A stretch of 64,000 nt of DNA from Agarivorans sp. Toyoura001 (GTDB taxonomy: Bacteria; Pseudomonadota; Gammaproteobacteria; Enterobacterales; Celerinatantimonadaceae): positions 1 through 64,000 of the forward strand of contig NZ_BJEQ01000013.1 of assembly GCF_005405585.1 (NCBI RefSeq), written 5' to 3'. The translations under genes were made by a program, and so were the position numbers. Below are positions 56,201-62,829 of the stretch, one piece after another (the stretch's first letter is position 1; the number at the start of each line of letters is the position of its first letter). The notes beneath the pieces are model-generated. The model was not told the origin of the DNA. It saw nothing but the letters and a program-made list of their open reading frames with translations, and did not search any database.

Positions 56201-56302
56201 GCGGCCTAACTCGCCAAACGACACGACACCACCCACAGCAAGTATGACCAAAAACATCCAGCTAATGACTTTATTTTTTATTGAATACTCAGCAATGGTC
56301 AC
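53237..56302 (-). CDS. RND-family (HAE1/AcrB-type) efflux pump permease
   Basis: This 1021-residue inner-membrane pump has twelve helices and two large periplasmic loops. TM4 reads LIIALGMLVDNAIVVVEG with Asp402 and Asn403 where AcrB has two Asp, as in many RND subgroups. It would export toxic compounds by proton antiport with TolC-type outer membrane channel. It follows two adaptor genes on the same strand (2-bp spacing to the nearer). No outer membrane factor is encoded here. This two-adaptor layout recalls VexIJK of Vibrio. Confidence 0.94.
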   Translation of the reverse strand: MTIAEYSIKNKVISWMFLVILAVGGVVSFGELGRLEDPPFTVKDAMVITSYPGATSTEVEEELTYPLEKAIRQLPYIDKITSTSSAGLSQIMVSMKMDYGSDELPQIWDELRRKVNDLEPSLPPGVNPVQVMDDFGDVYGVMLMITGDNYSYVELKRYVDYLTRELELVEGIGKISLAGDQNEQLYVEMSLKRVSALNLDMTTIAGLLTQQNAVISAGEVTLNSQTLKLRPSGELNSIETFENLIIHGRDTGNLIRLKDVATVSRDVQEVPSNLLNYNGQPALNLGIAFSKGVNVVTVGEALDVRLAELENIKPAGVQIHTLYNQAKEVDQSVSGFVLSLAQAVGIVIVVLLFTMGLRSGVIIGAVLLLTVLGTFILMSIYDVELHRISLGALIIALGMLVDNAIVVVEGILVGLQRGRTKVQAAVDIVEQTKWPLLGATVIAIIAFAPIGLSPDATGEFMGSLFWVLCFSLFLSWVTAITLTPFLANLLLSSKTGEQEQSNEDPYKGLLFVVFGRLLKFCLRFRMLTIVLMLAMLAGAFYGFSLVKNSFFPPSNTPMFYVDMWMPEGTDIRETYKEVQQVEGYLLEKDQVEFVTSTTGQGLQRFSLTYSPEKSYEAFAQLQVRVTDREQMLDLMRDLDVSLRDKFKRVSFQFRLMDIGPSPASKIEARIIGPDPQVLRDLAVQVEDIIGADSGARNIRHDWRERTKDLLPQFNESQARRLGISKQDLADTLQMAFGGSAIGLFRDGTEMLPIVVRLPVDERVDFSTVQNLKLWSPALQTYVPIQQVVDDISLDWVEPLIQRQDRKRTLTVLADHDILGDETAASLFTRVRPKVEAIDLPVGYSLEWGGEYESSKDAQESLFSSLPMGYLFMFIITVFLFNSIRQPIVIWLTVPLAVIGVAVGLLSTNSAFSFTALLGVLSLSGMVLKNGIVLMDQINLETHSGKDPYQAVVDSAISRVRPVSMAALTTILGMIPLVFDAFFGSMAVTIMFGLGFATVLTLVIVPVLYALFYRIKPSVNPT

Positions 56303-56304
56303 GC

Positions 56305-57372
56305 TTATTGCTCCTGCAAATTACTGTTAACTGCTCGGCCATTTCTTAAGCGAGCGAGGCTAGATACTATGATTTGATCACCTTGAGCTAAGCCCTCGCT
56401 AACCAATACACCTTCGGTATGAATTTGTGCCACTTTTACTTCCACTTTTTGAGCGAGACCTTCTATCACTTTCCATACATAAAACTGTTGGTCGCTGCTG
56501 CCTGGGTCTATGGCAGTCATCGGTAAAAGGTAACCACTTTTGCCCACTAAACCTGCGGCGTCTAAATCCACAAACATGGTTACTGCAGTACCCGGTAATA
56601 TGGCGGGCGAAACTTGTTTCATTCTCATCCATACTTCAAACGCTTGGGTTTCAGGGTTTGGTTCAGAGGTATGCTCCAAAAACGTTAGGGTGTGTAATTC
56701 GCTAGTCCCTGCAAACCTTGCCTTTGGTTGATAGGTATAGTTACGCTCAGTGGGGTCAATTTGCGCTAATAAATTATCGGGCAGCTGCAAACGCACGTAG
56801 ACTAAATCATCTTGGTAAATCGATATCGCAGTTTCCCCTGGCGCTACATTTTCAAAGGATTGCTTAGGCACCTCGGCCACTAAACCACTAAAGGGCGCGC
56901 GTAACTGGGTGTAGTTAAGTTGCGACTGCGCAAGCTGGTAGTCAATACCGGCCAGTTTAAAGTTTGCTTCTAGCTCGTCGTACTCTTCTTGAGACAGTAA
57001 GCTTTTACCCACCAAGCCTTGGGCGCGGTTTAACTGGCGTTCGGCCAAACTAAAGGTGGCTTTAGCATCATTGACTTGCTGTTTGATTTTGCGATCATCT
57101 AACTGTGCTAACAATTGGCCTTTGCTAACCTTTTGCCCAGGTTTAATCGACATAGCGGTAAGTTCGCCGGCAACTCGAAACGACAAAGGCGTTAGCTCTG
57201 CAGGTTCTACACGTGCGTTAAATTCGCGCTCTGGCTGAGCGGCAGATTCACTAATGGTAATAGTAATAACGTTTAAGCTTGGAATAGTTTGCACTTCTTG
57301 AGGCTCGCTACAAGCAGCCAGCAGCAAAACAGAACCACTTAACGCTAAGGCTTTAACAGTAGAATTCATCAT
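56305..57372 (-). CDS. RND efflux periplasmic adaptor, second copy
   Basis: This 355-residue membrane-fusion lipoprotein has a lipobox LLAAC, a lipoyl-like hairpin domain (GELTAMSIKPGQKVSKGQLLAQLDDR, about 66-91) and a beta-barrel (about 190-270). It bridges permease and outer-membrane channel. The reading frame extends to 57396, but ATG at 57372 overlaps the TAA of the upstream adaptor gene (TAATG), implying coupled translation. Confidence 0.91.
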   Translation of the reverse strand: MMNSTVKALALSGSVLLLAACSEPQEVQTIPSLNVITITISESAAQPEREFNARVEPAELTPLSFRVAGELTAMSIKPGQKVSKGQLLAQLDDRKIKQQVNDAKATFSLAERQLNRAQGLVGKSLLSQEEYDELEANFKLAGIDYQLAQSQLNYTQLRAPFSGLVAEVPKQSFENVAPGETAISIYQDDLVYVRLQLPDNLLAQIDPTERNYTYQPKARFAGTSELHTLTFLEHTSEPNPETQAFEVWMRMKQVSPAILPGTAVTMFVDLDAAGLVGKSGYLLPMTAIDPGSSDQQFYVWKVIEGLAQKVEVKVAQIHTEGVLVSEGLAQGDQIIVSSLARLRNGRAVNSNLQEQ

Positions 57373-58451
57373 TAAATTCCTCCCTCGCGCTGCCACGGTC
57401 TAATAATTTGTCCGGCAGTTAAGGACTTAGCCCCTGCCGCTACAATACTGTCTCCAGCGCTAAGTCCATCAATGACTAAGCCTTGTAAATTTAGTTCCAC
57501 GGTAACTGCCTCTACACGCATATTGTCTGGCGATACACGCCAAACCTGTGCCTGTTGTTCCTCTATATTAAAAAATGCACCTTTAGGTAAGGCTAAACCG
57601 TTATCTGATTCTGATTCATTACGCACATAAACCGCGCCCGACATACCCGGTAGTATGTTCAGGTGCTCGGGGCGAAGAATAGTTAGGGTGACCGAATAAC
57701 TGTTGGTATCAGGATCTGGCTGAGTTGAAATTTCTTTAAAGCGAGCAGGAAGCTCTACACCTTTAAAGTTGCCTAAAGTGACCCACAATTTTGCTTCGCG
57801 TAATTGGGCTAAATCTAAACGCTCAGTAATGGTCACCGGAAGATTAAATACTAAATCTAATTGCTCTGTTCCCAATAGGCTCAGCACTGCTTGTTTAGCA
57901 CCTACATATTGATATTGCTTGGCGTAGGTCAGTGATACTACGCCTGAGAAAGGTGCGTGTAATTTGCTGTAGGCTAAATCTGTGACGGCTTGGTCTAGAT
58001 TAGCTTCGGCTTCGGTGTAAGCCGTTTGCACCTGATCGTAGTTATCTTCAGAGATAAGTTTTTTGGCGAACAATTGCTCAGAACGATTACGTCTAGCTTT
58101 CTGTAATTCAAATTGGGCTTGGCGAGCATCTACCGCTAGCTGAAAATCATGCGGATCCAAGCTAGCCAACAAGTCGCCTTTTTCAACAAACTCGCCCATG
58201 CGAACATTAAGCTGGTCAATTTCGCCCGTTACTTGGAAAGCAAGTTGGGCTCGGTTAGTGGCTTGCACTTGAGCGACAAAGTTGTAGTCAACTGAGTTAA
58301 ATGTTTCTGGCACAACCAGCAACTTTACCGGTTTCACAAGCTCGGTAACAGGCTCCGAATAAGCCGGCTCGCAGGCTTGTAAAAACATCATCAAAATACT
58401 GACTAGACCAAGGCGCTGCCATACGACTCGGTGGCTTAGACACGTTCTCAT
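57372..58451 (-). CDS. RND efflux periplasmic adaptor, first copy
   Basis: This 359-residue membrane-fusion protein has a signal peptide ending in a lipobox FLQAC and the lipoyl-like hairpin (GEIDQLNVRMGEFVEKGDLLASLDPHD). The downstream gene encodes a second adaptor only partly similar in sequence, so the pump may use a heteromeric adaptor ring or two alternative ones. It is first in the operon and diverges from a TetR gene. Two inverted repeats in the gap are likely operators. Confidence 0.91.
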   Translation of the reverse strand: MRTCLSHRVVWQRLGLVSILMMFLQACEPAYSEPVTELVKPVKLLVVPETFNSVDYNFVAQVQATNRAQLAFQVTGEIDQLNVRMGEFVEKGDLLASLDPHDFQLAVDARQAQFELQKARRNRSEQLFAKKLISEDNYDQVQTAYTEAEANLDQAVTDLAYSKLHAPFSGVVSLTYAKQYQYVGAKQAVLSLLGTEQLDLVFNLPVTITERLDLAQLREAKLWVTLGNFKGVELPARFKEISTQPDPDTNSYSVTLTILRPEHLNILPGMSGAVYVRNESESDNGLALPKGAFFNIEEQQAQVWRVSPDNMRVEAVTVELNLQGLVIDGLSAGDSIVAAGAKSLTAGQIIRPWQREGGI

Positions 58452-58485
58452 TAATTACTCCGATTGAACAAAACAGTCAACTATG

Positions 58486-58501
58486 CTTTCCAGGCGGAAA
58501 G
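58486..58501. promoter_or_regulatory. inverted repeat, candidate TetR operator 1
   Basis: CTTTCC-AGGC-GGAAAG is a perfect dyad 35 bp before the start of the first adaptor gene. The same TTTCC-N4-GGAAA core recurs at 58535, so it is probably the recognition sequence of the divergent TetR regulator. Confidence 0.75.
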
Positions 58502-58531
58502 TATATTGGGCAAATCTTATTCTAGCAAGCT

Positions 58532-58553
58532 TTACTTTCCACCCGGAAAGTAA
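58532..58553. promoter_or_regulatory. inverted repeat, candidate TetR operator 2
   Basis: TTACTTTCC (58532-58540) and GGAAAGTAA (58545-58553) form a 9-bp perfect dyad around ACCC, longer than operator 1 and with the same core. It lies 66 bp before the TetR start, 49 bp centre to centre from operator 1, so one repressor could control both divergent promoters. Confidence 0.8.
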
Positions 58554-58619
58554 AAGTTATGTTAGACTACGCCCTAGTTCAGTGCAGACTGATTAACTTG
58601 AATGAAGTAATTGTAGAAG

Positions 58620-59357
58620 ATGATTGAGAAACGCACAGGTAGACAAACAGCAAAAGCGGCTGAAGAAACCCGCCGAGAAATTTTAATTGCCGCCGCAGAT
58701 CTATTCAGTGACAAGGGTTATGCGGCTGTTTCATTACGTGGTATTAGTGAACAAGCAGGGGTGTCTCATACCTTAATTCGCCATCACTTCGGTTCTAAGT
58801 TACAGATTTGGCAGCATATATGTGACTGTATGCATTTACACTTTCAAGAATATGTAAACCAACTGGTAGCCCAGCAAGGAAAAGATTTATCGAGTCGTCA
58901 CCAATTATTTGATCTACTCACGCGCTTATTAGCCAAACTTCAAGTGGACCCGCAACCTATTCGTTTACTAAACGATGCAGTTAAAAATGAACAAGAGCTG
59001 TTTGAATACTTTTTAGAAGAAGAAGACCAAGTGCGTGATATTATCGATGCTTTAGTCGAAAAGTGCCAACAGCAGGGTTACCTCAAGCACTTCAACATAG
59101 GCGAATTAAAATGGTTACTCACCATTTTTGCTACCTCATCTACCACCCTTGCGCCTTTGTTAGCTAAACCTTATCCAGGTGAAACCCGAGACTACTGCCA
59201 GCTTAAAAGCTGGAAAATGTTCAGTCTGCTTTTAGCAAGCCAACTCGATATTGCCGAATCCGACATCCCGCAACCAAAACATTTACGAGAACTAGTAATA
59301 GAAATACCGCCTTGCAGCTTTGCAGTAAATAAAGAAGAACAAGAAAAAACCACATAA
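58620..59357 (+). CDS. TetR-family transcriptional repressor
   Basis: This 245-residue protein has an N-terminal TetR helix-turn-helix (REILIAAADLFSDKGYAAVS, then GISEQAGVSHTLIRHHFGSK, about 19-66) and a C-terminal ligand domain. Divergence from a two-adaptor RND pump with paired inverted repeats between implies that it represses the pump and itself, and is released by a pump substrate. Confidence 0.9.
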   Translation: MIEKRTGRQTAKAAEETRREILIAAADLFSDKGYAAVSLRGISEQAGVSHTLIRHHFGSKLQIWQHICDCMHLHFQEYVNQLVAQQGKDLSSRHQLFDLLTRLLAKLQVDPQPIRLLNDAVKNEQELFEYFLEEEDQVRDIIDALVEKCQQQGYLKHFNIGELKWLLTIFATSSTTLAPLLAKPYPGETRDYCQLKSWKMFSLLLASQLDIAESDIPQPKHLRELVIEIPPCSFAVNKEEQEKTT

Positions 59358-59374
59358 GCATTATTGCTAAGCTG

Positions 59375-60418
59375 CTACTTTTGCACACTCAACTTTAACC
59401 AATCCAACTTGTGCACAATATAAAAGCTGCCCACTACGTAAACCCCTACCATAGAAAGTTGAAAGATCCGTCCATAAAACTTAGTGCTTGCTTCGCCGCC
59501 ACCGGTGCCGATGGTGCTAGCTAACACTATGATAAAAGCCGACAAACCCGCCGCCACGATGGCGCCTTTAGGGTGTAAATAAATGGCTTGGGCAATAAGC
59601 ATGAAAATCAGGGTTATCAGCAAACTCAAAAACAATAGGTGCGGCACCGCTTCTAATAGATTAAACGCCAGCAAAGCAATTAAGCCGCCAACGATATTGG
59701 TAAACACAATACCTAAGCTAGCTTTTACCCCCTTGGTTAGCTCCGGATTCTGCGCCAAAATAGCCACAAAAATCACCACCAATAAATCAGATAATTTGTG
59801 AAAAGCAAAAAAGTACACCAGTAACGGCAAGAGCACCACAGTGCTGACTATTGCTTTACGAATAGCAAATTGTTGAGTTAACTCTGTGACCGGTGGCGCT
59901 GGAGGCTTTTGATGAAAATCATCATCAGACGGAATCAACCAGTGCACTAAAGCCACAATGAGTAACGCTAATACAAACGCCACCATAAAGTCGAATACAA
60001 AGCCTGACGCAGCCGCTCTACTCACACTGGCAAGCATCGGCAACGCAATCAACGCCACCAACAAAAACAGCACCACTAGCTCGTTCATTCCAGTGTTGGC
60101 GCGATAAAACACAAAGAACAAACACCAAGCTAAAATAATGAATAGCAATAAAGGATAAGGCTGAGCAATAAGTACTACGCCCAAGCCTACAGCAAAACAA
60201 CTGAGTACCGCCAAGGCTAAGGTTTTTACCATCTTTAAATTAAGCGGTGGTTTGCCCGGCAACAACAGCTGAACAACAAATAGTGCGGTCACATAAGACA
60301 TGCCCCACTCTAGTGTCACAGCTAGCACAAACATCAAGCTACTAACGAGGCTAAAACGCAGCATATGCCGCTTTAACGAAGCGCTTGGGGCAAGCAAAGT
60401 GGCCTCTCTAGTAGACAT
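59375..60418 (-). CDS. DUF2955 integral membrane protein
   Basis: This 347-residue protein has about ten hydrophobic segments in two groups of five to six with a polar loop (about 170-190, DDDFHQKPPAPPVTEL), the layout of DUF2955, a family related to FUSC/aromatic-acid exporters. It is encoded with an EmrA/HlyD-type adaptor gene (11-bp overlap), so the two probably form an exporter. Substrate unknown. It ends 17 bp from the convergent TetR gene. Confidence 0.85.
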   Translation of the reverse strand: MSTREATLLAPSASLKRHMLRFSLVSSLMFVLAVTLEWGMSYVTALFVVQLLLPGKPPLNLKMVKTLALAVLSCFAVGLGVVLIAQPYPLLLFIILAWCLFFVFYRANTGMNELVVLFLLVALIALPMLASVSRAAASGFVFDFMVAFVLALLIVALVHWLIPSDDDFHQKPPAPPVTELTQQFAIRKAIVSTVVLLPLLVYFFAFHKLSDLLVVIFVAILAQNPELTKGVKASLGIVFTNIVGGLIALLAFNLLEAVPHLLFLSLLITLIFMLIAQAIYLHPKGAIVAAGLSAFIIVLASTIGTGGGEASTKFYGRIFQLSMVGVYVVGSFYIVHKLDWLKLSVQK

Positions 60419-61502
60419 AAGACAGCCAGCTTTTCACCCGCAGAGAGATTTTAGCTAAAACCTTCATAAGTGTGGTGCCTTCGGTGTGAATCGTCACATC
60501 AGCTTGCGCGCCAATTCGGCGTAAACCATAGGCTGAATCATCACTAAACTTGATGATAACCGGGAAACGTTGCGGGTCACGCAACCAACCTGCGGTTTGC
60601 GGAATAGACGGTAACACCCCTAGGTTATTAGACTGACCAAAGTTAACTGCAAAGCCAATCGACACCACTTCCCCTTTAAAGATCTTGCCAGGGGCAACAT
60701 CTAAGGCAATTTCAACGGGGTCACCATTTTTTACATTAGCGATATTGTTTTCACGCATGTAGGCCTCAACCCACACCTCTTTGGTGGTCACAAAAGTCAT
60801 AATCGGCTGACCTTTGTTGGCGTAATATCCGGCTTCTAGTTGCAGGTTTGTTACCCCGCCATCACTGGGTGCCAAAATCACCGTTTTACTTAAATCTAAG
60901 CGCGCTTTGCCTAACTTAGCTAAGGCAGACTGCAATTTAGGGTTGTCGTCGCCACTTACCCCTAAGCTTTGTTTGGCTTGCTCTAGTTCAGCGGTCGCCT
61001 TCGCTACGGTTGCTTTGGCTTTTGCCACATCGTTTCTAGCACGGTCAATATTTTGCTGAGGAACCACGTTTTTATCTTCTACCGCAAACAAACGGTTGGC
61101 ATCGGTAAGAATCGATTGATAAGACGTATTGGCTTCTAACAAGCGGGCTTGCGCGGCAGAAACACCCGCAGTACCAGCACCTATTTCTTGCCCAGCCAAC
61201 TCTAGAGCGGCCTCTGCTTGTTGTACCGCAAGTACGTATTCTTCTTCAGCCACTTTAGCCAAAGGTTGGCCTTTTTTAACCAATTGATTGTTGGTCACAC
61301 TCACGTTCACCAACTTGCCCGATACCGAGGCAGCCACCGGCACCACAAAGCCAAATACTCGCGCATTGTCGGTGGTGGGTGTCACTCTGTCTCCCACCAC
61401 GTAAATAACAAAAACTAAAATACATAGCAGCAAAACAACTAACGAGCTTTTACGCAAAGGGTTGGCTGGAGGGTTTGTTTCTACTGGATTCTCTTCCGAC
61501 AT
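60408..61502 (-). CDS. HlyD/EmrA-family membrane fusion adaptor
   Basis: This 364-residue protein has one N-terminal membrane helix (about 20-42), a lipoyl/hairpin core with a long coiled-coil stretch (about 90-190) and a beta-barrel region (VTNLQLEAGYYANKGQPIMTFV). It lacks a lipobox, so it is anchored by the helix like EmrA. It overlaps the DUF2955 gene by 11 bp and should form an exporter with it. Confidence 0.9.
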   Translation of the reverse strand: MSEENPVETNPPANPLRKSSLVVLLLCILVFVIYVVGDRVTPTTDNARVFGFVVPVAASVSGKLVNVSVTNNQLVKKGQPLAKVAEEEYVLAVQQAEAALELAGQEIGAGTAGVSAAQARLLEANTSYQSILTDANRLFAVEDKNVVPQQNIDRARNDVAKAKATVAKATAELEQAKQSLGVSGDDNPKLQSALAKLGKARLDLSKTVILAPSDGGVTNLQLEAGYYANKGQPIMTFVTTKEVWVEAYMRENNIANVKNGDPVEIALDVAPGKIFKGEVVSIGFAVNFGQSNNLGVLPSIPQTAGWLRDPQRFPVIIKFSDDSAYGLRRIGAQADVTIHTEGTTLMKVLAKISLRVKSWLSYVY

Positions 61503-61564
61503 CTTGTTTCTCTTACATCTAACAGGAAAAAATTAGCTAGCCTAAGCTAGCCAATAATATGCAG

Positions 61565-62638
61565 TTACTCTGTTGGTTCTACTTCACTGTTTAACTCAAG
61601 CCAAGCCATCAACAAGCGATAACTTACCGCAAGAATAACAGCACCTAAGAACAAGCCCACAAAACCAGACATAATCATACCGCCTAGAGAGCCCAGTAAA
61701 ATCACCAACATTGGCACATCTACACCACGGCCCAGCAATAATGGCTTCAGCACATTCTCACTAAAACCTGCCAATATGCTCCAAACAGCAAATAAGCTTG
61801 CTACCAAGGTAGATTCGTTATTGAACACATACACCACCAACGGCAATACCACTAGTACCGGAGGTAACTGTGCAATGGCTAATACTAATACCAATACCGA
61901 CCAAACAGCCGCGCCAGGTACACCTACCGCAAAGAAACCAATCGATAATAACGTCGCCTGAATAACCGCCACGCCTAATACACCTTTAGCAACGCTTTGA
62001 ATGGTATTACTGGCCAAATTAGTGAGATAAGGGCCATTTTTACCGGCCAGCGCCTTGGCTAACAAGGTAGCGCCATGCACCGACTTTTCACCATTGGCCA
62101 TAAATACACCCGCAATAATGACCGAGAAACAGAACATCAATAGCCCGCCCATTAAGCCACCAGCAACACCAATAACTTTACCTGCAATATCTCCGACCTC
62201 GCTGGCATAAGTAGTTAAGTAACGCTGTAAATCGCTGGCGGCTAAAGACCACTGAGCATGCAAGGTTTCGCCCACTAATGGCCAATTTTTGATGGCGTTA
62301 GAAGGAGGAGGGATTTCAAAAGAACCTTGCTGAATTTGCTTACCGAGTGCCGCTACGCTGTCTATCGCCGCAGTGGTTATTTTCACCCCAGGTATGAGGA
62401 TAATAGCCAGGGCAATCAATACCATAATACTGGCAGCCACTCCGCCCTTGCCCACTAGGCTTTTCAGTTTGAGATAAAGCGGGTTTAAAGCCACTGCCAA
62501 AATCATTGCCCATACGACCGGGGTAACAAATGGCCGCACAATATCGAAACACCACGCGGCTAATACAAACAATAAACCAATCTTAATCGCGGCTTCTACT
62601 GCACCGCGTTCAAATCCTTTTTGATCCAACATATCCAT
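61565..62638 (-). CDS. AI-2E/PerM-family transporter
   Basis: This 357-residue protein has about eight hydrophobic segments and the family region VVWAMILAVALNPLYLKL near 34-51, with a C-terminal IVTFVGLF-like pattern (GGMIMSGFVGLFLGAVILAV). Members move small molecules or ions; a role in AI-2 export is shown only for some. It lies 62 bp before the HlyD-type gene on the same strand and may share its transcript. Confidence 0.87.
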   Translation of the reverse strand: MDMLDQKGFERGAVEAAIKIGLLFVLAAWCFDIVRPFVTPVVWAMILAVALNPLYLKLKSLVGKGGVAASIMVLIALAIILIPGVKITTAAIDSVAALGKQIQQGSFEIPPPSNAIKNWPLVGETLHAQWSLAASDLQRYLTTYASEVGDIAGKVIGVAGGLMGGLLMFCFSVIIAGVFMANGEKSVHGATLLAKALAGKNGPYLTNLASNTIQSVAKGVLGVAVIQATLLSIGFFAVGVPGAAVWSVLVLVLAIAQLPPVLVVLPLVVYVFNNESTLVASLFAVWSILAGFSENVLKPLLLGRGVDVPMLVILLGSLGGMIMSGFVGLFLGAVILAVSYRLLMAWLELNSEVEPTE

Positions 62639-62722
62639 GTTCTCTAAGTGAAGTTACGCATCCTAACTAAACCTACAACCCTGTGGTTTAGCCTGCTTCA
62701 ATGAGTATAGAGAATATGCCAA

Positions 62723-62755
62723 GCAATTGTTTAATTTATTAAAATAAACAATTGC
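62723..62755. other. 11-bp perfect inverted repeat between GH31 and PerM-type genes
   Basis: GCAATTGTTTA (62723-62733) pairs with TAAACAATTGC (62745-62755) around an 11-nt AT-rich loop. It lies 75 bp past the GH31 stop and 85 bp before the start of the PerM-type gene. No T run follows, so an operator for the PerM-type promoter is as likely as a terminator. Confidence 0.6.
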
Positions 62756-62829
62756 CGGAACACAATGTAAGAAAGAAAGTAAACACCCAGCACATCCATA
62801 GCCTGTACTGGGTAATTTAATATTAGGGG

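Noticed and set aside
62785-62813. ACCCAG...CTGGGT repeat after the GH31 gene as a terminator
   Set aside because: The stem is only 6 bp, the loop is 17 nt and no T run follows, so termination is doubtful.
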